Positions 9,634 to 21,064 of a DNA stretch of 64,000 nt are shown here, in pieces. This DNA comes from Platycnemis pennipes. Its lineage: Eukaryota > Arthropoda > Insecta > Odonata > Platycnemididae. Position 1 is the first letter of the stretch. Each line of letters starts with the position of its first letter. The stretch lies in contig OW121852.1 in assembly GCA_933228895.1 (NCBI GenBank), forward strand, positions 62,476,872-62,540,871, in the 5' to 3' direction. The position numbers and the translations under genes are program-made. The notes under the pieces are model-generated. The model saw only the letters and a program-made list of their open reading frames with translations. It searched no databases and was not told the origin of the DNA.

Positions 9634-10566
9634 CATCATCATAAGTCATTAATCCTCAGATTGGTTTGACGCAGCTCTCCACTGAGTTCTTCTATCGGCT
9701 AATCTCATATTTACGTAATTCTTCTCTTTCTCATCCTTTATCACTTGTTCCATATATCTTGCTCGAGGCGTTCCTTTGCCATTCTTCCCTTCCAGTTGTC
9801 CCTCGACGATTGTCTTCATCAGGCCATCATGTCTCATGATGTGGCCGATCAAGTTGTGCCGTCTTCTTCTTAGGGTATTCAGAAGACTTCTCTTTTCTCC
9901 CACTATCCTTAAGACTTTTTCGTTTGTCACACGGTCGATCCATTTTATCTTCATCATTCTTCTGTAGCGGCACATTTCGAATGCTTCCACCCTTTTTTTC
10001 CGCTGCTGTCATTGTCCGTGCTTCGCTGCCATAAAGAAACACGCTCCAGATGTACGTTATGATGAATTGTTTCCTTACTTCTACGCTTGTATTTCCAGCG
10101 GTAAGTAAATAATCCTTTTAATACAATGTCCTCTTCGCCTGGGCTATTCTGTTGACTATTTCTTTCTTCCTTCGTCCGTCGTAGGTTACTCGGCTTCCAA
10201 GGTAAAAGAACTCTTTCACCTTTTACAGCTTTTGTTTTCCTAGTTTAACGTTGGTTTTGGCATCTTCTGTCTTGCTGCACTCCTGTATCTTAGTCTTCTT
10301 CTTATTGATATTCAGCTGATATCTGGCCATTGTCCTTTACATGGTTATCAGCATCTTATTCAGATCCCTCTCTGTCTCTGCTATGAGTGCTATGTCATCA
10401 GAGAATCTCAGCATGATAATTTTTTCTCCATGGATATTCTCTCCTGCATTTTTTATTAGTTCTGCAGGAATATCTTCAATTCCAGAAGCCTTATTCGTGC
10501 GAAGGTCCTTTACTGCAGCGTCAAATTCCGATCATAATATTGGTGCTCCCATATCATCCTCTTAGA
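9634..10566 (-). pseudogene. RTE-like LINE reverse transcriptase with internal deletion, 3' end included
   Basis: The minus strand reads, from 10566 down: DDMGAPIL, a stop, SEFDAAVKDLRTNKASGIED and IPAELIKNAGE (RT block 1). It then jumps directly to NIHGEKIIMLRFSDDIALIAE (the metal-binding block, FSDD for FADD). Next come [69 protein letters not shown] and, at the very end, WRAASNQSED. The RT fingers/palm between NAGE and NIHG, on the order of 100 or more residues in intact relatives, are missing without an obvious frame change at the junction (about 10448). Other frameshifts and stops are present. The 3' UTR is only a few tens of bases and ends with a TGATGATGA-type tail at 9634. RTE assignment rests on this short 3' end and the C-terminal motif style. 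Confidence 0.85.
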
Positions 10567-10619
10567 CTTCGCTTCGCTTCGACCCGTTACTATTGATACA
10601 ATATTCCTAAATGTGGATA

Positions 10620-10915
10620 CAGTGCAATCAGGTTTTAAGTTGTAAGGTGCTCGAACTGCAAAGGTTACCTTATACCGTCTTATCTACTCTATCCTGAGCC
10701 TAATTCTAAGATAATACTCCATTCATTGCCTTCGCTTGCTATTAGTCAAAGGGTCAAGGGATTCATTGTTTAACGATCAATCCGACGGCCGATGTACTGA
10801 ACTTTATTTGTTGGGTATCGGACTAATCCTGAAAAACGTGCCTTTTCCTGGATACGAACCCACCACCAGCAATCGCAGATAGTCCAACCATCACACTATT
10901 ATGATCCAAAATTTG
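10620..10915 (-). mobile_element. tRNA-derived SINE (family A)
   Basis: The minus-strand head GTGATGGTTGGACTATCTG and GTGGGTTCGTATCCAGG resemble tRNA A and B boxes. The body has TTCAGTACATCGGCCGTCGG, then ATCGTTAAACAATGA. The 3' third is strongly diverged. Confidence 0.7.
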
Positions 10916-11754
10916 TGTCTTACACCGCATCGATGCTATGCGCATTTCCCTCTAAAAGAATAAAAAATAAGGTAGGGAGCTCAGAGAGCTGCTAGGTGGT
11001 CGTGGACGGAGGATAAAATTAATCATATCCTGTGCAACTACAATATTAAATTAGTTTTGTGGATTATTTCCACAATTAACATGATAATAGAATTGAGAAT
11101 TATTGTTTTAAAGGTGCCACTTTTAACATAATTACTTTTTTATTATTTTAAAATTGTTTGAAATGCTGTGTTTGATTTGTCTTGTGGAAGCGGTATATTA
11201 TCACTCGCGGAAAATTATGCGAACAACGCTCATGGTTTCCTCCTAAATTCTATATTAACGACAGCTGGTATAGGGAGTGGGGTTCATTTGAAGGTTCTCT
11301 TTGAGGTAGGGAGGTCCCCATGCAATAGTTTGGTTTGCCATGACAAATGGGAGTGTCTTCGAAGTGTCTGGTGGGGGGAAGAGGATGAGGGCGGACGAGA
11401 AGTAATTCAAAGGTGGAGACGCTGGGGATGCTAAGACGCTGTTTGCGCTCTCATGTTCTCTCACCACAGTGAAGGAGACGTGTGACCTCTCTTCGAGGAA
11501 AGGTCACGCGGAATGAAAGTGATGGTGGAGGACACGGGACGAACGGGATGCGCCCGCGGAGGTAGACGCTGGATGCGTTCCCAGAGTAGAGGCGTTTACG
11601 CTCCCGCGAGTGAAAGGAGTCGAATCTGTAAAGATCTCCGCGCTTTCCCTTCGTGCCTCTCTCATCGTTCATCATCTTAAGGATTCCCACAGCGTTGTTA
11701 GGCTTGTGGAGAGTACACACACAACCCATTCAGGTCATTGAGATAATTGTGCAA
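10916..11754. other. No recognised gene; CpG-rich patch at about 11330-11660
   Basis: Unique-looking sequence. The patch 11460-11660 carries many CpG dinucleotides (ACGCGG, GCGCCCGCGG, CTCCCGCGAG). Open frames exist on both strands but none has a recognisable motif. Confidence 0.4.
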
Positions 11755-12005
11755 GTGTTACGAGCCTGCCAGAAGATGTAGGACGTGAATCGCTGTCAGA
11801 CTGTTGGTTAAAATTTAGACTGAATGTTTTAAAGTTAATCTCAGTTTGTCGATAGCGTCAGAAATATATTTAGAACACCAGCGTATTAGCAAGATTGGAC
11901 CAGAAGATCAATGACCGAAGGAAACTGTCGTATGGATATAGTTAATATGTCTTTCTTCACATTAGCAATGAGAGAATATAACTGGTAACGTAGTAATCAG
12001 GGAGA
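11755..12005 (+). pseudogene. CR1-like LINE RT C-terminal fragment
   Basis: One frame gives TSLPEDVGRESLSDCWLKFR then LNVL, matching TSLLNELKWESLSDRRLKFR of the copy at 3927-4815. Frameshifted remains of RNIFRTPAY, RLDQ and MSFF follow to about 11950. There is no 3' UTR; an RTE-like fragment follows within 110 bp. Confidence 0.75.
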
Positions 12006-12109
12006 TAAATGACATTTAGTTTAAGTAAACACAATGCCTAACATGGTGAAACATGCGTTGCAGAATTCAACAGTATTTTTAATAATATTAATCGATTTCG
12101 ACACTATAG

Positions 12110-12404
12110 CGAAGGATACGAAGAATGGGATAAAAGAGAAGTCTGCTGAAAACTGTAAGAAGAAGACGGGACAACTTAATCGGCCACATCTTAAGTCACG
12201 ATGGCCTGATGAAGACAATCGTCGAAGGAAAAATGAACGGGAAGAATGGAAAAGGCAGGCCTCGTATGAGTTACATAGAACAGGTCGTAAAGGACGTGAA
12301 AGAGAGGATCTACGTTAATATGAAGAGGTTGGCCGATAGAAGAATCGAGTGGAGGGCTCCGTCAAACCAATCCTAGGATTGTTGACCCTTGATGATGATG
12401 ATGA
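12110..12404 (+). pseudogene. RTE-like LINE 3' terminal fragment with (TGA)n tail
   Basis: Frameshifted remains read [27 protein letters not shown] bases, [36 protein letters not shown](P)SN and QS, then TAG. The 3' UTR is about 25 bp and ends in TTGATGATGATGATGAG. Several single-base shifts separate the blocks. It is plus-oriented, opposite to the better copy at 9634-10566. Confidence 0.8.
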
Positions 12405-12527
12405 GTGTCATTGTCAAGGATACGAAGTACTATAAAAATACTGTGGATTTGTGCAAAGTGTGTTTCACTGTATTTAATGTTTCCTAATTCTACACTGTAT
12501 CATCAAATTCCATCAGTTTTACTGTAG

Positions 12528-12962
12528 TTAAATGTGGTCCAGTTCAGTATATTCAAAGCAGTGTGTGTTGACACCATCAGAAGCAATCGTAGCGTTGTGA
12601 TTATTGGATAAATTGTGCAACATCTTGAAGTTGTACCGGAAAGCCAATCCCCGTTGGCTCGTATGAAAATGCATTATGGCCATAAAATTTGCTGCTACTC
12701 TGAGATGTTCACGATGTCCTCGGTAACCTTCTATTGCGAAAACACTCAGTCTTTGATGTTGGTGTATGTATGTTAAACCTTTAAAACTATTACAAATCCA
12801 TCCCCACTTTGATGGTTGATTTTGTAACCGTGGAGGTCGTGTATATCTTTGTAATGGCGTGAAATAACCTCGTGATCCTATGAAGCTTTTAGCATGCGAT
12901 GTAATCACTCGCCGATTCGTAACGTGATGCTGGGTCATTCCGGCATGACGCATTTGGCACAT
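12528..12962 (-). CDS. Unassigned 144-codon open frame, probably not coding
   Basis: This frame is open from MCQMRHAGMTQHHVTNRR to FEYTELDHI. It is the longest open frame in the window without element homology. No domain, signal peptide or membrane segment is visible; the composition is rich in His, Asn and Arg. No splice or promoter context supports it, and the neighbours are LINE fragments. It may be chance or the worn remnant of an element family I do not recognise. Confidence 0.15.
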   Translation of the reverse strand: MCQMRHAGMTQHHVTNRRVITSHAKSFIGSRGYFTPLQRYTRPPRLQNQPSKWGWICNSFKGLTYIHQHQRLSVFAIEGYRGHREHLRVAANFMAIMHFHTSQRGLAFRYNFKMLHNLSNNHNATIASDGVNTHCFEYTELDHI

Positions 12963-13454
12963 TTAAGTCTTTTGTGATCATGACCTTAATAAAAAAAATG
13001 CTACTTGCTCACTTCTTCATTGCGATATTGATTTTATCTTAAAAGCCGCGTACGAAAGCACTTACAAAACCCCCGTCTCGATTCAAGTCAGGAGACATCT
13101 TGGTGAAAAAAAGAGCTAGCGTTCGAATACCCGCAGTGCATTAAACTGCTTCGCAAAACTTTTTATGTGGTAGTATGTCCTAAAAAGGCGGTTAAATCTT
13201 GGTCATAATTTGTCGACGAAGGAGAGTACATACATGTTTAGTACTTACGAAGCATTTTGCTCATTGCATCGATAAAAAATAAAGTATTTGATTTTTTTTG
13301 GAAATTTGAAGGGAATGAATTGTTAGGTAATAAGCGTTCGGGGTTTCTGTTTCTTACTTCTCCCCAAAAATTTTCGATTTGCTTGTCACGGCAGCTTCGA
13401 ATTTCAAAGGATGTTCACGTTGAAAAAAGAGGCGTTTATTCATAAAAGAGGACT

Positions 13455-13870
13455 TAGGTAAGGTCGTTTAGTAGAGACGAAAATAATTGATGATGAAAAG
13501 TTTAATGTGGAGCATAGCACTGGGTGGCGCCGAAACCTGGAATTTGAGAAAAAAATATAAAAATAGACTTTAAGCTTCTAAGAGGTGGGGAAGGATGGAG
13601 AAGGTACAGTGATTGGAAAGGAAGACAAACGAGGAAGTGCTGGGGGTGGTAGAGTCGGAACGGAAGTTGACTTAGGACATTAATAGAGGGCAGTGGGAGT
13701 AGATGAAGCTATGTAATAAGAGTGTTTGTTGAAGGACGTGATTGAGGGGAGGATGTTGGTAAGCTGGGCTTAGAGAGGAGAAAAAACGTAGGTTTGGATT
13801 GAATAATGTGAGGATTTCCGAAATGAAGATGGGGTAAGAATGTGAAAGATAGGGGTCGGGACTTGTATGA
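13455..13870 (+). pseudogene. LINE RT C-terminal fragment, second RTE-like subfamily
   Basis: Read over several frames: LMWSIALGGAETWNL, KIDFKLL, WRRYSDW, RKTNEEVLGVVESERKLT, LLKDVIEGRMLVS, then KRRKNVGLD. These correspond to the order seen at 51165-51480 (AFEMWVWRRFEKVESAE, NNEVLELVGEE, LKDVIEGRMLGK). Many frameshifts and stops are present. From 13870 to 14130 nothing was recognised. Confidence 0.65.
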
Positions 13871-14129
13871 TCTCGAAAACTTAAGTGGTAGCTCGCAAAT
13901 AATTGTATACAAGTAGTTTTTTTGTATTCATTTTCAGATAAAAATTCACTACAATTCTTCATAGGTTCTGAAGTAGCACAGTTTCCATATTCTATATAAG
14001 TCTAGTTACGCTTTTTCGTAAACAGTTTTCGTGGTCTTTACATAACTTCGTAGTTTTTAGGAAATTCAGAATGAACATGGTTTGCGTGTCTGCATTCAAG
14101 CCCATTTGGCTTAATCGCGACTTTTTCCG

Positions 14130-14285
14130 GATGACGCTGGAATTATATTAAGGACACCCGCGTATAATGCTCGATTTGATAATGAAAGCAAGATTACTAG
14201 TAGATGTTGATTACTTTACTTATAGAGTTAAATTCTCATTCATTCCACGAAGATAATATCCATAGAGGCAGGTGCAATGATAGTA
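14130..14285 (+). pseudogene. CR1-like LINE RT C-terminal tail, short fragment
   Basis: IILRTPAYNARFDNESKITS and then, after a shift, DYFTYRVKFSFIPRR correspond to NILRTPTYYGRLDHNHKVRE and DCRTDRFKMSFFPRT of the copy at 3927-4815. It ends where an inverted 3' end begins. Confidence 0.7.
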
Positions 14286-14287
14286 TC

Positions 14288-14390
14288 CTGTAGTCTATAT
14301 CATGCGCGCGTTAGCAAAATGCAAGACACCTCGGGGGCGTTTGGCAGGGAGTGAATAATTACAAATGATAGGCGATACTACTTATATATA
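14288..14390 (-). mobile_element. CR1-like LINE 3' end, degenerate
   Basis: TAGTCTATATCATG, ATGCAAGACACCTCGGGGGC and TTTGGCAGGGAGTGAATAAT keep the order of the family 3' end in minus orientation, with many substitutions. Confidence 0.6.
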
Positions 14391-14631
14391 TAGGCAGGTG
14401 CTTCGTACTCACAAACTTGTGTTTATTATGCATCCATTTCACCAACACAATTTCTCTTTATTTATCCTACCTCATATCAACCACAGCCAAAATGGGAAAA
14501 TATTTTGGTGCAATCAAACAAATATTTAAACTCACGAATATTAATGATGTTCATCCATGTAAACTAATTATTTTTTCTCATTGAGAAGTAATATGTTTAC
14601 ATATGTCTCTTAACGTAGTTTATATGTTGTG

Positions 14632-14702
14632 GTGATTCACCCTCTGCCTTACGCCCTCGATTAGGTTCGCAAAAATAATCTCTAGATGCAGGCATAGGTC
14701 AG
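14632..14702 (+). mobile_element. CR1-like LINE 3' end, degenerate
   Basis: GATTCACCCTCTGCCTTACG, CCCTCGATTAGGTTCGCA and a CTAGATGCAGGCATAGG tail follow the plus-strand family pattern with about a quarter of positions changed. Confidence 0.5.
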
Positions 14703-14739
14703 AAAGTGCACTGTATCCTGAGCAGACTCTTTAAACCTA

Positions 14740-15070
14740 GTTGCCCAATGCTGTCGCTGTGCGTGAGTTGTTTTGTGCACCAAGCGCACACACCCCGATG
14801 ACCCACGCAGCAGGTAAACAGGCCGCGCGCAAGATCTCCGATCACGTCATACGCTCAATACGATCCCAATGGTGTGAGGTTCTCAAGGACGTCTCCATTG
14901 CCGCTGCGTAGTCGCAATTTCATGGTCGACTCGCGAACGACCCGATGACACGGTTCGCTTCCCCACGTTGCCCACCTCCCTCCCCTGGGGCCATGCGGAC
15001 CCGCTCTTTCACGGTGGACTGACCGATTCACATTACACGACTCGGTACTTCAAAACACAATTAGCCGTCG
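14740..15070. other. CpG-rich segment
   Basis: Dense CpG (GCCGCGCGC, TCGACTCGCGAACGACCCG, GCGGACCCGC) in otherwise AT-rich DNA. It lacks long open frames and repeat motifs. It could be an unmethylated regulatory segment or an old GC-rich insertion; the sequence does not decide. Confidence 0.35.
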
Positions 15071-15929
15071 GGGATAAATGATTGAATCAAGGAATTTAGA
15101 TTTTACTGGAGTCTCCGTCATAGTTGTTTCGAGGATTAAGATCGACCATTTTGGTAGGCAGATGCATGCGGGCTTGCTACTTGCGATACTCCCAGATGAT
15201 TTTTTTTGTGGGCGTGGCAAAACTTAAAAGAGTAGGAATTTGAATAATAGGATGTGCTCTAAAGGTTCCTTAAGTAAAAAGAGGAAAGTGCGCATTCAAG
15301 GAAATAAATGTGGTGACTTATTACCTCACATCAATTTTCCTCGACCAGTTGTGGACAAGTGTGGACATGTACTAACAAACCACATAAGTATACATCTACG
15401 TAATTTCAAACAAGTGACCTCTTTTTATATGACATTTACGGGTTTATCTGGTTAAAAGCAATTCAAAGAATTGATACATGGGTTTAAGCCCCCTCGTGCT
15501 CAAACAAATTAAATAAAGTTCAAAGGGCACTGATTTGGCAAAATATCGTGCGACCTAAATATCCCTGAAACACACCTTCAACATCAAATTCCCACTCACG
15601 GCAGTCAGGTTAACATAACACGTTTTACATAACTCTCACAAAAGGAGCTCACACGCCAGAGTCTGCGTGGGAAATGCCGGCCAGTATTGTTGGGATCGTG
15701 CCTTTTTATACACTTCCCAAGGAAAAACCCGAATTTGGCGACAGTGTGGCATCAAAAACATGCTCAAGGCATTATTGGGACAGGACAGCGCAAACACATT
15801 GGGCCATTGTCGGTACGGCTTATTGTTTCGTTACAATGTTTACTTGGGAAGCAGACTCAAGGAGCAGAATTAAGTCTCAGTGGTATGAAATACATAAATC
15901 CCTCCATAAAATTTCCTTAAGAATAGTAA

Positions 15930-16125
15930 CACAACGCTGCGATGAAATTAGGGTACGGTTGATTGTTATTCATGTTTTACTGCGTATGCAGTATCCATAA
16001 GAGGTAATAGAAAATACAATATTTTATGCCTAGCAGGTGGGACCTAATCATTCTCCTTCTGGTCATTGTCACCTTTACTGAAGCATGTGTATGCCGCCTT
16101 TAGTATATTCTAACCTCCTTTGTTC
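15930..16125 (+). repeat. Dispersed repeat, copy 1 (partner at 30515-30730)
   Basis: Shared blocks with 30515-30730 in the same order: CGCTGCGATG, ATGTTTTA-T/G-T, TGCAGT-TCCATAA-AGGT, GTGGG-CCTAATC, and AGTATATTCTAACCTCCT at the right end. The identity is partial but extends over about 190 bp. From 15070 to 15930 no feature was recognised. Confidence 0.65.
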
Positions 16126-16467
16126 AATCAATTACGTCCCTTATTGTACGTGGGATAAATGATATTATAAACGATCTATCTCTCCACAGCCCTAATAGCT
16201 AACTCCCTAATTATAACTATATGATTCAACCTACAATTGTACAGTAGAGCATTTTAAAATATGTGTAACGTCTTCATTAAAGGTATCCATTTTAAATTTC
16301 TGTGACCGGTTTAGTCTGCATTCGTGATGAGAATCTTCGTTGGAGTAACGTGATCCATATTCTTCTTAAGCTGTCATTTGCTTCATCCTATGAGACGCAA
16401 GTGGTTGAGCGGGGTCAATAGGACGGTTGCTGTCAGCTGTTTGCACGTAAAGGAAGTTTCTTCATTG

Positions 16468-16846
16468 ATTCATCATCATTAGTCATCAATCCTCAGATTG
16501 GTTTGACGCAGCTCTCCACTGACTTCTTCTATTGGCTAATCTCTTCATATTTACATATTTCTTCTCATTTCTCCTTGAGGTTTTCTTTTTCCTCATTGAG
16601 CTTTCTCATTCCTCCTTTATCACTTTTCCATATATCTCACACGAGGCCCTCCTTTGCCATTCTTTCCATCCAATTGTCCTTAAACAATTGTGTTCATTAG
16701 GCCATCATGTCCTAAGATATGGCCAATTAGGTTGTCTCGTCTTCTTCTTAGAGTTTTCAGCAGTCTTCTCTTTTCTTCCACTCTTCTTAAGACTTCTTAG
16801 TAAGTCACTCGGCCGATCCTTTTTATTTTCATCACTCTTCTGTAGC
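16468..16846 (-). pseudogene. RTE-like LINE 3' terminal fragment
   Basis: The minus-strand C-terminus shows MMKIKRIGRVTY, then VLRRVEEKRRLLKTLRRRR, PNWPYL (from NLIGHIL), GLMNTIV, GKKG and EWRAASNQSED-like bases, followed by the TGATGA tail. It is the same orientation as 9634-10566 and matches it closely over the last 120 bp. It is truncated at about 16846 (CTTCTGTAGCAC). Confidence 0.8.
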
Positions 16847-16957
16847 ACTTCATTGATTACAATAGTGAAAATGCGACGAAAGGATCCACCTTCGAGTTCT
16901 GGACTTAGGGGAGATGGATCAGAAGAGATAAGAGGTTTTTTTCTAAGGTAAAATAAG

Positions 16958-17311
16958 ATGATATTCATTGGGTGCCGAATAATATTAAAATATTACGGTG
17001 GAGCAAAAGGAGGACACGAGATAAAGTGTGAGGCATTGCTGGAGTCAAGACAGTTCTTGGAGGAAATCAAGGCAAAACGATCTTTTTTCATGAAGAAAGT
17101 GGTTTCGAAGCAAAGTCGAACAGATCAGAACCTATTTCAATCGAAAATAAAATCAGTAACAGTAACTAGGGAGCATCAAGAGTCCAGACCACTCTGGGAA
17201 ATCGTAGAAAATTACGGAGTGTTTTTTTTTCACGAGAATGGTCGCCCTCGGAAGCTATACGCGGTCCATTTCGTGACCTCTGGGAATACGAGATGGAGCG
17301 AGAAAAAATAA
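16958..17311 (+). CDS. Unassigned 117-codon open frame, probably not coding
   Basis: It encodes a lysine/arginine-rich sequence (for example EEIKAKRSFFMKKVVSKQSR) with no recognisable domain. It has no convincing splice sites at its ends. It lies just right of an RTE fragment. I list it only because it is long for AT-rich DNA. Confidence 0.12.
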   Translation: MIFIGCRIILKYYGGAKGGHEIKCEALLESRQFLEEIKAKRSFFMKKVVSKQSRTDQNLFQSKIKSVTVTREHQESRPLWEIVENYGVFFFHENGRPRKLYAVHFVTSGNTRWSEKK

Positions 17312-17918
17312 AGCTATGATTTGCCTCATCTCTCCTTTTTTATGACCGACTGCAATTGCAGTGTTTCCCTTTCTCTCTCTCTCTGGCTCACTCGCTCGCA
17401 TCAAGTGCCCGTTTGCCATAACGACCGCCCAAGGGACGCACTGTCGATTGTTTTGTTCTCATCGATATCTTCGGCGAACGCAATCGATTTTTCTTCCGCG
17501 GGAAAGATACGTGCTGAAAAGTCTGTAAGTTACCTGTATTGATTACAGTAAACTGTACATACAAACCTTTAAAAACATATTATTGATATTATTTTGCTGC
17601 GTTAATTTTTTCCACTTTGAGTGTTGCTATTACGTTTCGTATGCATCTCTGTTATCCTGTATCTTGTCGTAACTATACCTCTTTCTTGAATTTCACTTTT
17701 GATTGCGCTGTGATCTCGTAGACGCTTAGTTATGTATCATCTATATGCACACATATTTGAGGAATATATAAATGGCAGGAGAGAAAGTATGTCACATGCT
17801 CGCCTCAATAATAATGTTCCATTCTTATCCTATCGTATCACTGGTCTAAAGAGTTTAAATTGACAAATTTCCTCTATTTATACGACACAGTTTCAGGCAA
17901 TTCTTTGTGGAAGTCAAT

Positions 17919-18068
17919 CATACTGGGAATAAAGGATTGAACACTGCAGCTTCCACTTAGATATTTATTTAAGACGACCATGGTTTCTTAGCAGTGCTAC
18001 ATCGTCAGGTATCTGATGATGTAGCACAGCTACGAAACCATGGTCGTTTCAATCCTTTACTCCCAGTT
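17919..18068. repeat. Divergent inverted pair of Penelope/hammerhead-like termini
   Basis: The right arm (plus) reads CTGATGA (18013-18019), a GTAGC-ACA-GCTAC hairpin and GAAAC (18034-18038), then CATGGTCGTTTCAATCC and TTTACTCCCAGT. The left arm is its reverse complement with a few changes and a 28-bp insertion (about 17943-17970). Only GTAT separates the two CTGA motifs. CTGANGA...GAAAC is the conserved core order of hammerhead ribozymes, which occur in Penelope-like retroelements. One extra U sits next to stem II, so activity is doubtful. Confidence 0.7.
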
Positions 18069-18279
18069 CCTCTATTTATTCCAAAATAGTAGAAAATTAG
18101 AAATTTAATCTACTTTCGTGCAGTGCAAGCCTGAAACAGTATTAAATGTAACTAGCCTTCTTTCGCAGCGGCAGAGATTCCTCCCCTATCAAGGATATCT
18201 TCAGTGTTATTCAATCCGAAGGTCTGTCCGGTGATATTTAGATCTTCCGTTTATTTTTTTATCGGTTAATCGGTGACTT

Positions 18280-18700
18280 GCATCACTGTCCGTGCATATC
18301 ACTCCTTCACCCTCCCTCGCGCGTGACGCTGAGTCATTCATTTCCGAAGCTAGGCGTGGGAAGGTTTTATCCCAGGGCATATATCTCCAAGCGAACCCGT
18401 CCGGCGTGCTAGAATATTAATCCGGGCGAAATTGCATCCTTCCTGAATTGATCACAGTATCCGCCGCGCCACGTACGCTCCAGGTTTATTTTTTATATAT
18501 TTTTTCGCTCTGATTTATACGTCCGAGAGCTCTTTCATTCGTCCCGAACGCATTCTGGAACGATTCCTTCAGTGGAACCGGCCTACCCTAAATAGCCATT
18601 GCACCCTATTTCCCCCAAACGTCGGGAGCGGATATCCGAAAGGGATCGAATTAAAGGATATATATTGGAATGAATAAAGCAGAACGGTCCGAACCGAATA
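18280..18700. other. CpG-rich, repeat-free segment
   Basis: CpG-dense sequence (GTCCGGCGTGC, ATCCGCCGCGCCACGTACGC, CGTCGGGAGCGG) without long open frames or repeats. It contains homeodomain-like TAAT and TATA-like tracts, so it might be a regulatory element; this is inference only. Confidence 0.3.
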
Positions 18701-19544
18701 ACCAATCACCCTTAATCCTTCCAGCTGTTCTGCTTTTTTCCTCTCCTCTGATTCTCCCTAGGGCTCCTCCCATCTTCCTAAAACCCCGACGATGAATCCC
18801 TGAGTTCCCAAATCACTGGGTGCTGCCCGATTGTCTCTGAATTTCCCTTGATGCAAGTTTATCGTTCAGCGGGTTGGGATTCGTCTGTTTGGATATTGGA
18901 TTCTGGTGGTCAGGTGCTTGTGGGAATAATTTACGGCACGAAGGAAACTTCACTGCCGTCTTTATTTTCCTTTACACATGAAGCATCCCTAATGAGCCAA
19001 CAAATATTTTATTTTACGGTTCGACGAAGTATCTGAACGTGAGGGCGTTTTCAGGTGTATTAGCCTGCTGTGCACCCGAAAAAAACTAATTGAACCACTA
19101 GTTCAAGATATTTCCTTGCCCGTTTTGTGGGCATACTCTGTATTCGTTTCGCTGCACCTGACTGGTATTTGGATTCTCGTTGCTTTATTTAGTGAGTATT
19201 TATCTAATGGTGCATGTACGTAATGAATTTTTGGTGAATAATTACAACCTAATCGATACCCCAAACTGCAGGGCTTAGAACTTACAGGAAATTCAGTAGG
19301 CAAACACTAGAGTAAACTGAAAGGGAAAGGAATAGAAATTGTGCTTCAGAGCAATAAAAAGAGGTAGAAAATATAGCAATCCGGCAAGGGTAGGGAAAAA
19401 GTATTCTCGAGAATAAGGGAAAAATAAAGAAGTCAAATACTCCATATAAAGCACGGTAGGGTAAGAGACAGTGACGAAAACTCTTTATCGCACTGTTGTA
19501 GTAATACAGACTGAAAGACCTCCGTTATTATCATAGTGGTAGAG

Positions 19545-19965
19545 ATGGTGTAGTGGTATTAATGGTATGGTGACTATTGGAATTTCACCTGGAGTGCCCT
19601 AGTTCGAATTTAGATCTTTTTCAGTAAATCGGTTCCTACTCGAAATAGTTGCGGAGAGAATTCGAATACTATACCACTATATACTATACTACTCCATGAA
19701 ATAAAAATAGCGAGCCTTTTAATAATGTACTATGCACCCCGTTCGTAGGATGGAGCGGTAACGCCGTGGTCCCATTGTCTCCTTTCTTTAACAGCAGGAT
19801 AAAGTCAGTGCCGAGATTCTCCCCACCCACCTTCCTCCTTATGTTTCTATTCCTATCCTTGTACTTTTCCTCCCGGTCTGAAGCGCCTGTAAGTGGTGTG
19901 TGGGTACAGACTTGAAAACACAGGATTATTATTAGTATTTTAATAAATGAGCTAGATCTAATTGT
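19545..19965 (+). mobile_element. tRNA-derived SINE (family A), near full length
   Basis: The head has GATGGTGTAGTGGTATTAATGG and TAGTTCGAATTTAG as A/B box remnants. The body carries CGTAGGATGGAGCGGTAACG, CCGTGGTCCCATTGTC and CCGAGATTCTCCCCACCCAC, then CTTGTACTTTTCCTCCCGG. It ends GTACAGACTTGAAAACACAGG. The last 180 bp match the minus-strand copy at 31190-31522, giving the family's 3' half. Confidence 0.75.
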
Positions 19966-21060
19966 AAGCTTTCCTACATGTAGATTTGGTACTGTCAATA
20001 TCTTGTGTAGAAGTACAGTGGTTCTATACCATCACTATGAATATCCAACTATTTCAATTTATGAGGATCGGATTATTTCTTCTCACCTACGTAAGAGTTG
20101 CCTAATTGCTCATAATGGATTTGCGGAGTACGCTCAGAAATCAGTTGTCTCTCCCCTAATCCAAGAAAAAGAATCAATTGGCAGTTGGGCAGAAGTCGGT
20201 TGGTTAAGTGGCGCTCCCCCGAAATACCGGGGACATTTGAAGATAAAAAGAAAGAAAGAAGAGCACAGGTGTAGGCCGTAAGGCAAAGCTTTTATTTCTC
20301 CCCATTCGACCCATTTTTCCCCGCGATTTTGGAATTCACCCTTATTTTATTTAACCATCGCATTTCCCGCCTTAACGCCCTCCCTTCCCCGCCAATGGGA
20401 ATGTTATGCGGTGTTGTGCGAGGGATATATCCTCGTAAAATACGACTATGAGGATCGTCCGGAAATGTTTTTTTTCTTTTTTATTTTCATCTCTCTCAGT
20501 TTTTCCACCCTTGGCGCTGGCTGTTCGTGATCTTTCTAGTTCTCCGCTTACAAATACATTACTTCCGACTCTCCGACTACCCCGTCACGTTTTGGGAAAA
20601 GTTTTCGGGCCATTCCAGTCACGACGTTTTGTTTCCACGTCTTCATCCACGTGAGGAATATATAAACCCCCCTTCCCATCCCATGTTGGGGACGTGAATA
20701 CTTATATGCCTCGTATGGGATCCACGTTCTTTGTGTTTTCCTCAAGGTGTTGGTCGTGGTGAAAAACGCACCACTTTCCGCAATGCATATATGCATTTAC
20801 TTTTTCGCGATCAAGATTTCATAACAGAGAAGTATCAGAATCAGAGCGTTGTGGCAATTTTTTTCCGTATGGTAGAATGGTGAAGGTCGTTAGCGAAGTT
20901 AGAATGTTGGGCATGCGGTGATATAGATGAAAAAGAAATAGTATTATGGATGATATGGGAATGGATAGGAATTATGCTGAGAAGTAACGTTGGAATGGAT
21001 GAATAGTTGAATGAAATGTAAGGTCGAGTAGGGACAAACCATCAAACTTATGCTAACCAA
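19966..21060. other. No recognised gene or element; GC-rich patch at 20280-20700
   Basis: Unique-looking sequence. Open frames of 60-90 codons occur on both strands without motifs. Confidence 0.35.
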
Positions 21061-21064
21061 TAGA

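Noticed and set aside
17373..17386. CT microsatellite as a regulatory GAGA-type element
   Set aside because: Seven CT units are common by chance in insect introns; no other promoter feature is near.
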